The notes under the pieces are model-generated. The model was not told the DNA's origin and made no database searches. It was given only the letters and a program-made list of their open reading frames with translations. Position numbers and translations under genes: made by a program. From positions 2,648,501-2,712,500 of the forward strand of contig NZ_CP099917.1 of the NCBI RefSeq assembly GCF_030994125.1: DNA of 64,000 nucleotides, read 5' to 3'. Each line of letters opens with the position of its first letter. The stretch's first letter is position 1. The stretch is from Pseudoalteromonas xiamenensis (GTDB lineage Bacteria; Pseudomonadota; Gammaproteobacteria; Enterobacterales; Alteromonadaceae). Positions 1 to 9,096 of the stretch are shown one piece after another.

Positions 1-786
1 GCCAACGATAGGCTTAGGCATGAACGTAGCTGTTTTGCCGTATAAATGAGCCATGTTGTGGATGACGTATTTCATTTCTTGAATTTCGTCCGCTTTCAAT
101 ACCATTGTATTGAAACGACAAGCGATTTCGTTTTGACCCGCTGTAGCTACTTCGTGATGGTGCGCTTCAACTACGTGACCCATTTCTTCAAGCACAAGAC
201 ACGTTGCTGAACGCCAATCTTGAGATGAATCAACAGGTGAAACTGGGAAGTAACCGCCTTTCACACCAGGGCGGTGACCTGTATTGCCTTCTTCGTAATC
301 ACGGTCTGAGTTCCACGCTGCTTCTTTAGCATCGATTTTGTACATTGAACCAGACATGTCTGTTTTGTATTTTACGTCGTCAAATAGGAAAAACTCTGGC
401 TCTGGGCCAAAAAGAACGGTGTCAGCAATACCTGTTGAACGCATGAACTCTTCTGCGCGTTTTGCAACTGAACGTGGGTCACGCTCGTAACCTTGCATCG
501 TTGCTGGCTCTAAAACGTCACAACGTACGATCATTGTTGTTTCTTCAGAGAACGGGTCTAATTTTACTGACGCTTGATCAGGCATAAGAACCATATCTGA
601 TTCATTAATGTGTTTCCAACCAGCGATTGAAGAGCCATCAAACATCTTGCCATCTTCGAAAAATGCTTCGTCGGCTTGATGATGTGGAATAGATACGTGT
701 TGTTCTTTACCTTTTGTATCCGTGAAACGTAAGTCAACAAACTTAACGTCATGCTCTTTCATAAAATCTAAAACCGATTGTGACAT
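1..786 (-). CDS. glnA: Glutamine synthetase, N-terminal part (cut by window edge)
   Basis: Type I glutamine synthetase makes glutamine from glutamate, ammonia and ATP in the cytoplasm. The visible 262 codons begin [21 protein letters not shown] and include the family stretches [11 protein letters not shown] and [12 protein letters not shown], the latter containing metal-binding glutamates, and [15 protein letters not shown]. The C-terminal part, with the adenylylation tyrosine, lies beyond base 1. The start ATG at 786 has an AGGA ribosome site just upstream. A sigma54-type promoter and two NtrC-type sites lie upstream, as expected for nitrogen-limited induction. It is divergent from typA, as in E. 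coli. Confidence 0.97.
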   Translation of the reverse strand, partial: MSQSVLDFMKEHDVKFVDLRFTDTKGKEQHVSIPHHQADEAFFEDGKMFDGSSIAGWKHINESDMVLMPDQASVKLDPFSEETTMIVRCDVLEPATMQGYERDPRSVAKRAEEFMRSTGIADTVLFGPEPEFFLFDDVKYKTDMSGSMYKIDAKEAAWNSDRDYEEGNTGHRPGVKGGYFPVSPVDSSQDWRSATCLVLEEMGHVVEAHHHEVATAGQNEIACRFNTMVLKADEIQEMKYVIHNMAHLYGKTATFMPKPIVG

Positions 787-848
787 GTGTCCTCCGATGG
801 GAATGGGGTTAATTTTTGCTGCATTTTGTACTGCATTTGCCAACTAGT

Positions 849-866
849 AAGCTTGTTTTGTGCCAA
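849..866 (-). promoter_or_regulatory. Sigma54 promoter of glnA
   Basis: Read on the minus strand this is TTGGCACAAAACAAGCTT. The GG of the -24 element and the GC of the -12 element are exactly 12 bases apart, as RpoN requires; the two bases before the -12 GC are AA instead of the usual TT. The predicted start is near 839, about 50 bases before the glnA ATG. It sits in the 443-bp gap between glnA and typA. Apart from this promoter and the NtrC sites, the only other suggestion there is a GATAAT-type -10 near 1129-1134 for typA, without a good -35. Confidence 0.7.
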
Positions 867-927
867 GGTTGTAATGCTATGATTAATAAGTGTTTATTTT
901 AAATGTTAAAATATAGAAACAACAAAA

Positions 928-965
928 TGCACCAAAATGGTGCTAAGGTGCAATTTTTTGGTGCA
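928..965 (-). promoter_or_regulatory. Two tandem NtrC-type enhancer sites
   Basis: Bases 928-944 read TGCACCAAAATGGTGCT, one mismatch from the dyad TGCACCA-N3-TGGTGCA. Bases 949-965 read TGCAATTTTTTGGTGCA, with one perfect half-site. The two centres are 21 bp apart, two helical turns, so dimers would bind on the same face. They lie roughly 60-115 bp upstream of the -24/-12 promoter, normal enhancer distance for glnA. Confidence 0.72.
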
Positions 966-1229
966 ACAATTGATGCGTTTTCTGACCTTTAAAAGGTGCT
1001 ACACAAGGGTAGTTAACTTTTGAAATTCAGCAACGAAAAAGCGCATGTTTGGCACACTATTTCTAAATGAATTGGCGTGTCATATAAAAATAATCTTGCA
1101 TAAACTTTCATCCATTCGCGTTATAGGGGATAATACGCGACCTTTTATAACCATATTGGGCATCTCGGGCGCGCAATTTTGTGCGGATCGACTAGGATCA
1201 CTGGGATTAAAACTTCTTTGAGTAAGAAT

Positions 1230-3053
1230 ATGAGCATCGAAAAGTTAAGAAATATTGCAATTATCGCGCACGTTGACCACGGTAAAACGACATTGGTTGA
1301 CAAACTACTTGAGCAATCTGGCACGTTACAAAAACGTGGCGGCAATGACGAACGTGTTATGGATTCGAACGATCTTGAAAAAGAACGTGGTATTACAATC
1401 CTAGCAAAAAACACAGCTATCAAGTGGAATGACTACCGTATCAACATCGTAGACACACCGGGACACGCCGACTTCGGTGGTGAAGTAGAGCGCGTACTGT
1501 CAATGGCTGACTCGGTATTACTTCTCGTTGATGCTCAAGAAGGTCCAATGCCGCAAACGCGTTTCGTAACGCAAAAAGCGTTTGCTCAAGGTTTGAAACC
1601 AATCGTTGTAATCAACAAAGTTGATAAGCCAGGTGCTCGCCCTGATTGGGTTATGGATCAAGTTTTCGATCTATTCGACAACTTAGGTGCAACTGACGAA
1701 CAGTTAGATTTCAAAGTAATTTATGCATCGGCAATCAACGGTTGGGCAACACTTGATCTAGACGAGCCATCAGACAACATGGAAGCGATGTTCCAAACTA
1801 TCGTTGACTGTGTATCAGCTCCAGATGCTGACCCAGCTGGTGCCTTCCAAATGCAGATCTCTCAGCTTGACTACAACTCTTACGTAGGTGTAATCGGGGT
1901 TGGTCGTATCAAGCGTGGTTCAGTTAAAGTAAACCAACAGGTTACGGTTGTTGGTGCTGATGGCACGAAACGTAATGGTAAAGTAGGCCAAGTATTAGGT
2001 TACATGGGTCTTGACCGTCACGAAGTTGAAGTTGCAACAGCAGGTGACATCGTAGCAATTACAGGTCTTGGCGAATTAAAGATCTCTGATACGATTTGTT
2101 GTCCAAACAACGTAGAAGCGCTTCCTCCTCTGTCAGTTGACGAGCCAACAGTAACAATGACGTTCTCTGTAAACACGTCACCGTTCTCTGGCCGTGATGG
2201 TAAGTTTGTTACGTCACGTAACATTCGTGAGCGTTTAACAGCAGAACTCGTACACAACGTAGCACTTCGTGTTGAAGACACTGAAAACCCTGACAGCTTC
2301 CGTGTGTCAGGCCGTGGTGAACTTCACTTAGGTATCCTAATTGAAAACATGCGTCGTGAAGGTTATGAGCTTGCGGTGTCTCGCCCTGAAGTAATTCTAC
2401 GTACTGTGGATGGCGTGCTTGAAGAGCCGTATGAAACAGTAACGGTTGACCTTGAAGAAGAACACCAAGGTTCAGTGATGGAACAGCTTGGCTTACGTAA
2501 AGCTGAAATGACAGACATGTGTCCAGATGGCAAAGGTCGTGTACGTTTAGACTTTATGATGCCTAGCCGTGGTCTTATCGGTTTCCAAACTGAATTCATG
2601 ACGTTGACATCAGGTTCTGGTCTTCTTTACCACACGTTCTCGCATTACGGCCCACACAAAGGCGGTAACATCGGTCAACGTAAGAACGGTGTTCTAATTG
2701 CGAACGCAGCAGGTAAAGCGCTAACTAACGCACTATTCAACCTTCAAGAGCGTGGTCGTCTATTCATCGGTCATGGTGTGGAAGTATACGAAGGTATGGT
2801 GATTGGTATTCACAGCCGTGACAATGACCTTACAGTTAACGCGTTGAAAGCGAAGCAGTTAACGAACGTTCGTGCTGCGGGTACTGATGAAGCACAAAAC
2901 CTTGTGCCACCAATCATCATGTCTCTAGAGCAAGCGCTTGAGTTCATCGACGACGACGAACTAGTTGAAGTAACACCTTTGAATATCCGTATTCGTAAAA
3001 AGTTACTGACAGAAAATGAGCGTAAGCGCGCATCACGTCAACCGAAAGACTAA
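1230..3053 (+). CDS. typA: Ribosome-associated translational GTPase TypA/BipA
   Basis: BipA is an EF-G-like GTPase that binds 70S ribosomes and helps late 50S assembly and growth in cold or stress. From this ATG the product is 607 residues, the same length as E. coli BipA. The G1 loop AHVDHGKT is at residues 13-20, followed by DTPGH (G3) and NKVD (G4), then beta-barrel, EF-G-like and BipA-specific C-terminal domains. An upstream in-frame ATG at 1179 would add 17 residues outside the family alignment, so 1230 is preferred. Divergent from glnA and followed by a clear terminator, so probably monocistronic. Confidence 0.97.
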   Translation: MSIEKLRNIAIIAHVDHGKTTLVDKLLEQSGTLQKRGGNDERVMDSNDLEKERGITILAKNTAIKWNDYRINIVDTPGHADFGGEVERVLSMADSVLLLVDAQEGPMPQTRFVTQKAFAQGLKPIVVINKVDKPGARPDWVMDQVFDLFDNLGATDEQLDFKVIYASAINGWATLDLDEPSDNMEAMFQTIVDCVSAPDADPAGAFQMQISQLDYNSYVGVIGVGRIKRGSVKVNQQVTVVGADGTKRNGKVGQVLGYMGLDRHEVEVATAGDIVAITGLGELKISDTICCPNNVEALPPLSVDEPTVTMTFSVNTSPFSGRDGKFVTSRNIRERLTAELVHNVALRVEDTENPDSFRVSGRGELHLGILIENMRREGYELAVSRPEVILRTVDGVLEEPYETVTVDLEEEHQGSVMEQLGLRKAEMTDMCPDGKGRVRLDFMMPSRGLIGFQTEFMTLTSGSGLLYHTFSHYGPHKGGNIGQRKNGVLIANAAGKALTNALFNLQERGRLFIGHGVEVYEGMVIGIHSRDNDLTVNALKAKQLTNVRAAGTDEAQNLVPPIIMSLEQALEFIDDDELVEVTPLNIRIRKKLLTENERKRASRQPKD

Positions 3054-3066
3054 TCGATTGCTGAAT

Positions 3067-3094
3067 AAAAAACCCGCTTTTGGCGGGTTTTTTT
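3067..3094 (+). terminator. Rho-independent terminator of typA
   Basis: The stem AAACCCGC / GCGGGTTT closes a short TTTTG loop and is followed by an uninterrupted run of T. It starts about 15 bases after the typA stop codon. Confidence 0.9.
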
Positions 3095-3155
3095 ATGTCT
3101 TTTCGTCAGCGTTTAGTAAGGGCGTGCTTACATCAGTGCCTTGAATACGCTGATA

Positions 3156-3797
3156 TTATCCTTTATTCATTTGTTCGATAAAGCGATTCGAGTCAGCAAT
3201 CGAGCGGTTCATGTCGGTGATCAAGGTCTGAATATCGCGTTTTAAATTCGTAAACTCTCCACGGATCGCGGCGACCGCTTGGGCGTTCAGATTGTGTTTT
3301 AAATAAAGCACATTGTCTTTTAAAGAGGCCAAAACGGGATCCATTTTACTTTCACTCGTGCGCATGGAACGCAGTAGTTTTTCAAACTGACGTTTAGTTT
3401 GGCTGAGTTTCTTCTCACTTTCTCGTTTCAAACTGGGGTTGCTGTATTGCTGTAATTCGTCTTCCCACTCTTCAAACAAAGCCGTTGCCACATCTTCCAC
3501 CTTATTGATGTTACTGCTGACGGCTTCAGCGGCCTTATGACTGGACTCATAGTCATCGTTGAGTTGCTCATAGACTGCTTGCAACTCTTTGCCATCAAAT
3601 TGGATTAGTTGCGTTAACCGCTCTAATGCAGATTGAAATTGTTCTTGTGAAGCCTCTTGAGATTCCTTGGTGTTTTCAACACGGTCTATCAGGATGTCGC
3701 GTTTGTGTACGCCCACTTTTTCCATGGCAGAGTAGTAGGCGGTTTGGCAAGCCGACAAAGAGAAAGCGAGTGCCAAAGGGATAAATATACGTTTCAT
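3156..3797 (-). CDS. DUF2959-type lipoprotein with long coiled-coil helices
   Basis: Predicted 213-residue outer- or inner-membrane lipoprotein of unknown function. The N-terminus has a basic start, a hydrophobic stretch and the lipobox LSAC with Cys17. The rest is charged and helical, rich in Glu, Gln and Lys, and probably forms long coiled coils. It resembles the DUF2959 family common in marine gammaproteobacteria. The start at 3797 is chosen because AAGGA lies 8-9 bases upstream and it puts the signal sequence at the N-terminus; a longer reading to 3896 would bury it. Divergent from yihY with a 75-bp gap. Confidence 0.72.
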   Translation of the reverse strand: MKRIFIPLALAFSLSACQTAYYSAMEKVGVHKRDILIDRVENTKESQEASQEQFQSALERLTQLIQFDGKELQAVYEQLNDDYESSHKAAEAVSSNINKVEDVATALFEEWEDELQQYSNPSLKRESEKKLSQTKRQFEKLLRSMRTSESKMDPVLASLKDNVLYLKHNLNAQAVAAIRGEFTNLKRDIQTLITDMNRSIADSNRFIEQMNKG

Positions 3798-3872
3798 CAG
3801 GCGTCCTTTAAATTCGCAATTGCTGTTAATTATGTAATTGATTGTTATGATGTGCAAAAGCAATTTTAAATT

Positions 3873-4751
3873 ATGATGCCTATGCACGCTGAGCAAGCTG
3901 ATTTTATTTCTAATGCCAAAGTATTTTTAAGTCATCAACCTGCTTGGTGGCGGCGTTATTTTAAACGTTGTATGGAAGATCAAATCACGGTTAACGCAGG
4001 TTATTTGGCGTACGTCACGTTGTTGTCACTCGTGCCTCTCATTGCGGTGGGGGTTGCGATTTTTTCTGCGTTTCCGGGATTTGAATCTATCCGAATAGCA
4101 ATAGAAAATTTTATTTTTACCAATTTTGTCCCAACGTCAACGGATGTGATCAAAGAACACATCAGCGCCTTTACGGGCAATGCCAATCGTATGACTGCAC
4201 TTGGGATCAGCTTTTTGGCAGGTGTCGCGCTGTTACTGATCCGCAATGTGGACATGACACTTAACAAGATTTGGCGGGTAGAGAACAAGCGCCCACTGAC
4301 TATTTCATTCGCAATCTATTGGATGGTGCTGACGCTTGGCCCTATATTTCTCGGCGCAAGTATCGGGGTGACATCGTATATTGTTTCGTTAGTGTCATTC
4401 GCTGATGAGGGGATCCCTGGGTTTAGCGGCTTTTTATTAAAGCTATTACCATACGGAATTTCCATGGTTGGCTTCATCATGCTCTATACTTTAGTACCGA
4501 ACACGCGCGTGCCACTCAAAGCAGCGTTGCCGGGAGCCTTGTTTGCAGCCTGTTTATTCGAACTATGTAAGAAAGGATTTGCGATGTACATCAGCCATTT
4601 CCCGTCTTATGAAGTGATATACGGCGCCTTAGCAACGGTTCCTATTTTGTTTGTGTGGGTGTATGTATCTTGGATTGTGGTATTACTCGGTGCAGAGTTT
4701 ACCGTATGCCTTCAAGGTAGTCGTCGTCCAACCCCATTGGTCGAACAATAA
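3873..4751 (+). CDS. yihY: YihY/virulence factor BrkB family inner-membrane protein
   Basis: Integral membrane protein with about six hydrophobic helices, 292 residues like E. coli YihY. Shared stretches include LAYVTLLSLVPL, YWMVLTLGP, FPSYEVIYGALA and PILFVWVY. The family was once called Rbn/RNase BN, but that activity belongs to another gene (elaC), so the true function is open. In E. coli the order yihY-dtd-yiiD is the same; here a peptidase gene sits between yihY and dtd. In-frame ATGs at 3873, 3876 and 3882 make the exact start uncertain, and no strong ribosome site is visible. Confidence 0.9.
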   Translation: MMPMHAEQADFISNAKVFLSHQPAWWRRYFKRCMEDQITVNAGYLAYVTLLSLVPLIAVGVAIFSAFPGFESIRIAIENFIFTNFVPTSTDVIKEHISAFTGNANRMTALGISFLAGVALLLIRNVDMTLNKIWRVENKRPLTISFAIYWMVLTLGPIFLGASIGVTSYIVSLVSFADEGIPGFSGFLLKLLPYGISMVGFIMLYTLVPNTRVPLKAALPGALFAACLFELCKKGFAMYISHFPSYEVIYGALATVPILFVWVYVSWIVVLLGAEFTVCLQGSRRPTPLVEQ

Positions 4752-4784
4752 ATTTATCGAGTGGCATGCCTTGATGGAGTTGGT

Positions 4785-5726
4785 ATGTCACGATTTTATC
4801 AGCACACCGAAGCTTTTCGTCAGTACCATCTAGCTGTTGGAGATGGGCATCAAATGTCTGTAGAAGAATGGGGAAATCAAGCCGGTTTGCCCGTTTTTGT
4901 TTGCCATGGAGGTCCCGGCTTTGGAAGCTGCACCTCAATGGTGCAATTCTTTAATCCAGACCGCTATCGCGTTATTTTCTTCAGCCAAAGAGGCTGCAAA
5001 GGCTCAACACCTCACAGTATCGAACACAATACGACGCAGCATCTTGTACGCGATATTGAGATGTTACGTCAGCACCTTGGGCTTGAAAAGATCCTCCTGG
5101 CAGGAGGTTCATGGGGTGCAACGCTTGCTCTGCTTTATACAATAGCGCATCCTAACGCTGTTAAAGGTCTATTGCTTTGGGCAACCTTCCTTGCAACCGA
5201 ATCTGATTTTGAATGGCTTTATGGCGCAGATGGGGCAGGTGCACAGTTTTATCCAGAAGCGTACTCCCAATTTAATCCTGACCAACTAAAGTGGAAACAT
5301 CTTCTGGCGGAGTATCATGCCGTACTTCAGGGGAAAGACGATATAGCAGCATACCATGCTGCCAAACAATGGCTAAGTTGGGAATCTTTGTTATTAAATG
5401 CAGGGACAACATTCACGCTGTCTTTGGTCGAACGACACCAAGAACTCAGTTATGCTCAAATCATGTTGCATTATTTTACGCATCGGTGCTTCATCGCTGA
5501 GTCTGAGATTGCCGACAAGGCAGAACATTTACGTTCAATTCCCACGTGGTTTATTCATGGTCGTCATGATCTGATATGTCGGTTTTCACCCGTTTTATCT
5601 TTATCGGAGCGTATGAAAGCGAGAATGCTCATCATCGATGGCGTTGGGCATAGTATTCAAAATAGCGTATATTCGGAGGCCATTTTAAGGGCGGCAGATT
5701 TGCTGCAAATAAAACTAGATCATTAA
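4785..5726 (+). CDS. Proline iminopeptidase-type alpha/beta hydrolase
   Basis: Serine peptidase of the S33 family that removes N-terminal proline from peptides, probably cytoplasmic. The oxyanion motif HGGPG is at residues 41-45 and the nucleophile elbow GGSWGA gives Ser109. A late HGRHD (Asp) and GVGH (His) complete the triad; a cap domain lies between. At 313 residues it matches proline iminopeptidases. The ATG at 4785 has GGAG eight bases upstream; an in-frame ATG at 4761 lacks a ribosome site. It follows yihY by 33 bp and precedes dtd by 14 bp, so the three are probably co-transcribed. Confidence 0.88.
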   Translation: MSRFYQHTEAFRQYHLAVGDGHQMSVEEWGNQAGLPVFVCHGGPGFGSCTSMVQFFNPDRYRVIFFSQRGCKGSTPHSIEHNTTQHLVRDIEMLRQHLGLEKILLAGGSWGATLALLYTIAHPNAVKGLLLWATFLATESDFEWLYGADGAGAQFYPEAYSQFNPDQLKWKHLLAEYHAVLQGKDDIAAYHAAKQWLSWESLLLNAGTTFTLSLVERHQELSYAQIMLHYFTHRCFIAESEIADKAEHLRSIPTWFIHGRHDLICRFSPVLSLSERMKARMLIIDGVGHSIQNSVYSEAILRAADLLQIKLDH

Positions 5727-5740
5727 GAGAAAAAAGCACT

Positions 5741-6178
5741 GTGATTGGACTTATTCAACGTGTAAAACATGCAAAAGTAGAAGTGGAAGGCCAAGTTGTT
5801 GGTCAAATAAACCAAGGAATTTTGTTGCTCCTTGGTGTGGAAAAAAGCGACACGAATGAACACGTCGATAAAATGCTTCATAAAATTAGCAACTACCGCA
5901 TTTTTACAGACGAACAAGGAAAAATGAACTTAAGTCTTAGAGATATCGATGGTGAGTTGCTAGTGGTGTCACAATTTACCTTAGCAGCAGATACTAAAAA
6001 AGGCATGAGACCGAGTTTCTCCAGCGCAGGTACACCTCAACAAGCGAATGATTTGTATCTTGAGTTTATTGATAAAGCACGTAGCAGCGGCATCGTCACT
6101 CAAACCGGGCAGTTTGCAGCGGATATGCACGTTTCATTGTGCAATGATGGACCGGTGACGTTCCATTTACAGGTTTAG
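5741..6178 (+). CDS. dtd: D-aminoacyl-tRNA deacylase
   Basis: DTD hydrolyses D-amino acids (and glycine) wrongly attached to tRNA, a chiral proofreading step. The 145-residue product has the two family motifs, SQFTLAAD near residues 78-85 and NDGPVTF near the C-terminus, which form the active site across the dimer. It begins with GTG. Its position after yihY and before yiiD matches the E. coli order, although two genes have been inserted around it here. Confidence 0.96.
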   Translation: MIGLIQRVKHAKVEVEGQVVGQINQGILLLLGVEKSDTNEHVDKMLHKISNYRIFTDEQGKMNLSLRDIDGELLVVSQFTLAADTKKGMRPSFSSAGTPQQANDLYLEFIDKARSSGIVTQTGQFAADMHVSLCNDGPVTFHLQV

Positions 6179-6219
6179 ACAGGTTAAACGCAGCTCCGAG
6201 TTAATTACTCATTAGGCTG

Positions 6220-6909
6220 CTATTTGCTGACGGCAATAATGTGGTTTGCATAGTCAGGAACGGCGTGCATGATAGGTTTTTTGCCAAAGTTCGCAATTAG
6301 CAAATGCGTCAGCTGTTTGAGTTGAGAATCATGCTCGGCGAGAAAATTAATGTACAGCGTACCGCCATCATTAAGTGCAGCGCGCAACAAATGATAAAAC
6401 TTGTGTTGGAATAAAAACAGCGGTGCATCTAAATCGCTAAACAAGTCCAAAATTATCCAGTCGTATTTCTTGGGCTGTTCAAGAATGTGCATCACATCAT
6501 CACATTTCAGTGCACACATAGGGTCGCCGCCAAAATAACGTTTGTAGCAATGGATAATATCTGGATTGTTATCAACAGAGGTCACGTAGGCATCTGGGTA
6601 TCGTGATTTTAGATAATCACGGATTGCTCCGGCGCCAAGGCCCAGTTCCAACACGGACGAAGGGGAAGGACTGTTTTCAAATAAATTAGCGAGAATGTTA
6701 AGGTGAGGAAATAACAGATGTTCTGGATGATTTATTTCGATAACGGATTGTAAAGTATCATTAATTAGAAGCCAGCGCAGCATTTTGTCTTGCCTGACTT
6801 GCACGCTAATCTTACCTTGTTTATGCCAATAGAGGAGGTGCCCAAGCTGGTGGCTTTGGCGTACGAAATCATTGGCAATCATCCCATCCGGGGTTAAAAA
6901 CTCTTGCAT
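6220..6909 (-). CDS. Spermidine synthase-like class I methyltransferase-fold protein
   Basis: 229-residue protein with a Rossmann SAM-binding core: motif I VLELGLGAGAI, an acidic end of strand 2 in TSVDNNPDI, then KCDDVMHIL and DWIILDLFSD. The order and spacing resemble SpeE-like proteins lacking the N-terminal beta domain. True polyamine synthases have further substrate residues that I cannot confirm, so methyl or aminopropyl transfer is undecided. It points against its neighbours dtd and yiiD and is probably a separate insertion between them. Confidence 0.72.
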   Translation of the reverse strand: MQEFLTPDGMIANDFVRQSHQLGHLLYWHKQGKISVQVRQDKMLRWLLINDTLQSVIEINHPEHLLFPHLNILANLFENSPSPSSVLELGLGAGAIRDYLKSRYPDAYVTSVDNNPDIIHCYKRYFGGDPMCALKCDDVMHILEQPKKYDWIILDLFSDLDAPLFLFQHKFYHLLRAALNDGGTLYINFLAEHDSQLKQLTHLLIANFGKKPIMHAVPDYANHIIAVSK

Positions 6910-7066
6910 AGTGTCATCAGAATAGCTAACAAATTGATTTTAGCCAAATTCAACCGATATTTATGCGGTTTGCTTGAATTGCGCTTTGGTCTTATTTCTT
7001 AACATCGAAATTTCTTGTAGAGTGGCTGAAAAGAAATCCAATTTGCGGCATTCAACAGGAGTCGAC

Positions 7067-7960
7067 ATGTTTCAAGTCACAACCCCTCAAAGTAGTGAGG
7101 ATTGGCAAGCCTATTATCATCTTCGTTGGCAGGTACTTAGAGCGCCATGGTCGCAGCCTCGTGGTTCAGAGCAAGACGATTTAGAACAAGAAGCAGAACA
7201 TCGTTTTATCAAAAATAACCAAGGTGAAGTGCTTGGCGTTGCGCGTTTGCATTTCAATAACCAGCAACAGGCGCAAGTGCGATATATGGCTGTTGCCGAG
7301 GGCAATCGAGGCAAACATCTAGGCAGTCGCTTGTTACATGAAATGGAAAAAATTGCCTGGTCGCAAAGCGCGGAGGAATTAGTGTTGTATGCGCGGGAGC
7401 GCGCGCTTAACTTTTACGAGCGTCATGGCTATGAAGTCGTCGAAAAAGCACATCTTGCTTATGATGAAATTCAACATTGGAAGATGGTGAAGCGTAAACC
7501 AAGTGAGCCAGGTTGGTTCCGTCGTCCAGACTGGACTCAGGTGCTGCAAGATACATGGCGTGAATCGATCCCTATCAGTGATGCAATGGGGATAAAGGTT
7601 GAGAGCTACACCGATTGGCAGTTTTCAACGCGAGCCGATCTCAAAGCAAACCTCAATCTTCACAATTCGATGTTTGCCGGTTCGATTTATTCAATGGCTA
7701 CGCTGACTGGTTGGGGGGCAACCTACTTAGCACTTCGTGAGCAAAATCTTGAAGGGAGTATCGTGCTGGCTGATGCCAATATGAAATACCTCAAGCCGCT
7801 GACGACAGCTCCTTCGGCAACAGTGGTTATTGCAGATTGTCGTGGAGAGCTTATGGAACTTGAAAGCGAAGGAAAAGCCAAATACCTTGTACCGGTTAAT
7901 GTCTACGATGGTGATGTGCTTGTTGCTAAATTTGAAGGCACGTTTGTTGTCGTCCGATAG
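7067..7960 (+). CDS. yiiD: YiiD-type fusion of GNAT acetyltransferase and hot-dog thioesterase-like domain
   Basis: 297-residue two-domain protein. Residues about 1-145 are a GNAT N-acetyltransferase-like domain with the acetyl-CoA loop VAEGNRGKHLGSRLL and YARERALNFYERHGY. Residues about 150-297 form a YiiD_C hot-dog (thioesterase-like) domain with LHNSMFAGSIYSMATLTGWG. The E. coli homologue has been linked to an alternative start of fatty acid synthesis; this is recalled family knowledge and nothing here tests it. The ATG at 7067 has AGGAG seven bases upstream; the frame remains open 31 codons further without a ribosome site. Confidence 0.88.
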   Translation: MFQVTTPQSSEDWQAYYHLRWQVLRAPWSQPRGSEQDDLEQEAEHRFIKNNQGEVLGVARLHFNNQQQAQVRYMAVAEGNRGKHLGSRLLHEMEKIAWSQSAEELVLYARERALNFYERHGYEVVEKAHLAYDEIQHWKMVKRKPSEPGWFRRPDWTQVLQDTWRESIPISDAMGIKVESYTDWQFSTRADLKANLNLHNSMFAGSIYSMATLTGWGATYLALREQNLEGSIVLADANMKYLKPLTTAPSATVVIADCRGELMELESEGKAKYLVPVNVYDGDVLVAKFEGTFVVVR

Positions 7961-8029
7961 TCGATATGTGGGTGAGTGGCTTCAGTGTGCTACTCGCCCT
8001 TTATTTTATTATTCAATTTGAAGGGCATA

Positions 8030-8395
8030 ATGAGTGATTCAATCATAGAGGTTGTTGAGCGTCAATTACGTGCGTATAACGAAAAAGACGCACAGGCATG
8101 GGCGGCCACCTATGCAGAAGATGCGATGCAACTTTCCACTGAAGGAGCGGTGCTTGCGAGGGGGCGAGAAGCAATCCAAGCAAACATAGCCGCACGTTTT
8201 CTCGAACCAGATTTAAAAGCAACCGTGCTAAGCCGTGAGACATACGGGAATGTCGTTATTGACCATGAGCATATTGTTCGAAACTTCCCTGAGGGCAAAG
8301 GCAGTGTTGAAATGTTATGTATTTACACTGTTGAAGGCTCGTTTATAACGCACGGAATTTTTAAAGTGTTTAATAAACAATTGGAACTTAATTAA
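8030..8395 (+). CDS. SnoaL/NTF2-like small protein
   Basis: 121-residue protein with the cone-shaped NTF2/SnoaL fold pattern: an N-terminal helix VVERQLRAYNEKDAQAW, the typical YAEDAMQL, then GREAIQANIAARF and a four-strand sheet. Members act as steroid isomerases, polyketide cyclases or small binding proteins; no specific catalytic residues point to one of these. Start at 8030 follows GAAGGGC; the open frame extends to 7976 without support. It lies 69 bp after yiiD, is probably co-transcribed with it and ends at a terminator. Confidence 0.75.
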   Translation: MSDSIIEVVERQLRAYNEKDAQAWAATYAEDAMQLSTEGAVLARGREAIQANIAARFLEPDLKATVLSRETYGNVVIDHEHIVRNFPEGKGSVEMLCIYTVEGSFITHGIFKVFNKQLELN

Positions 8396-8401
8396 TACCT
8401 T

Positions 8402-8430
8402 AAAGGACTTTCGAGAAGTCCTTTCGTTTC
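8402..8430 (+). terminator. Probable rho-independent terminator
   Basis: Nine-base stem AAAGGACTT / AAGTCCTTT with a 5-base loop, followed by CGTTTCT. The T-run is imperfect. It lies directly after the SnoaL-like gene. Confidence 0.65.
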
Positions 8431-8560
8431 TAATGTCTCTTTCCCATCTCCTTTCCTTAATTAAATGTCAATCAAATAGAGTCTTCATAATTACCTTTTT
8501 GGCATACAAACTGCTTAGTTAAGTGTTCATTTTGTTTAAACGAAGTACATGGAGTTTTGT

Positions 8561-9028
8561 ATGATGTTTTTTAAAGGAATGCTCGAGCGAACACCCGCTA
8601 CAATGGAGAAAACGCCGACACTCAATCAACCGAAAGGCGACAAAGAAATGCCATTTGCCGACTTTAGCTCGCAATTGGGGCAGGCCATTGCCGCGACTGA
8701 CATGAAATCGACTCAATCTGACTTTAGCCAACAAATGCAGATGAAAGTGGTGAGCCCTTATACCTCGGCGCAAACGTTTTTGGAGAAAGCACGTGAAGCG
8801 GTCATGTTTGGACGATTGGGCGTCAACAAAGAAAAGATCGATGAAATCCGTGAAAAAATGGATGAACTGTTGGCTCTCTATGCCGAGGGCGTAGTGACTC
8901 AAGAAGAATTCCAAGAGAAAATGTCTCAACTGCAAGAATCACTTGCCGAAGAATATCGAATGGCGCAAGAACGTAGAGAAGAATCTGAGCGAGATCCATC
9001 GAAACAGGATGATAACCCGATTGTTTAA
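8561..9028 (+). CDS. Hypothetical protein with SHOCT-like C-terminal helical hairpin
   Basis: 155-residue soluble protein not assigned to a named family. The first 75 residues look disordered (Thr, Gln and Ser rich). The rest is helical and strongly charged. Residues about 105-135, with LLALYAEGVVTQEEFQEKM, resemble the short SHOCT module (helix, turn G-V/I-T, EEF, helix) often found at the C-termini of oligomerising or membrane-associated proteins. The ATG at 8561 has GGAG at a 6-base distance; the in-frame ATG at 8549 overlaps that ribosome site and is rejected. Confidence 0.6.
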   Translation: MMFFKGMLERTPATMEKTPTLNQPKGDKEMPFADFSSQLGQAIAATDMKSTQSDFSQQMQMKVVSPYTSAQTFLEKAREAVMFGRLGVNKEKIDEIREKMDELLALYAEGVVTQEEFQEKMSQLQESLAEEYRMAQERREESERDPSKQDDNPIV

Positions 9029-9096
9029 TTGAAAAACGTCACACAATGCGAGAAGGTATGACGTGATGTTAGGGTTAGTAAGAAAGGAATAACGAA

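Noticed and set aside
3798..3896. N-terminal extension of the DUF2959 lipoprotein overlapping yihY
   Set aside because: The lipobox signal at the internal ATG 3797, with AAGGA before it, shows that the shorter start is right.
8519..8935. Minus-strand 138-codon frame over the SHOCT-like gene
   Set aside because: It covers a plus-strand gene with a good ribosome site. Its translation is rich in His and Phe without a recognisable pattern.
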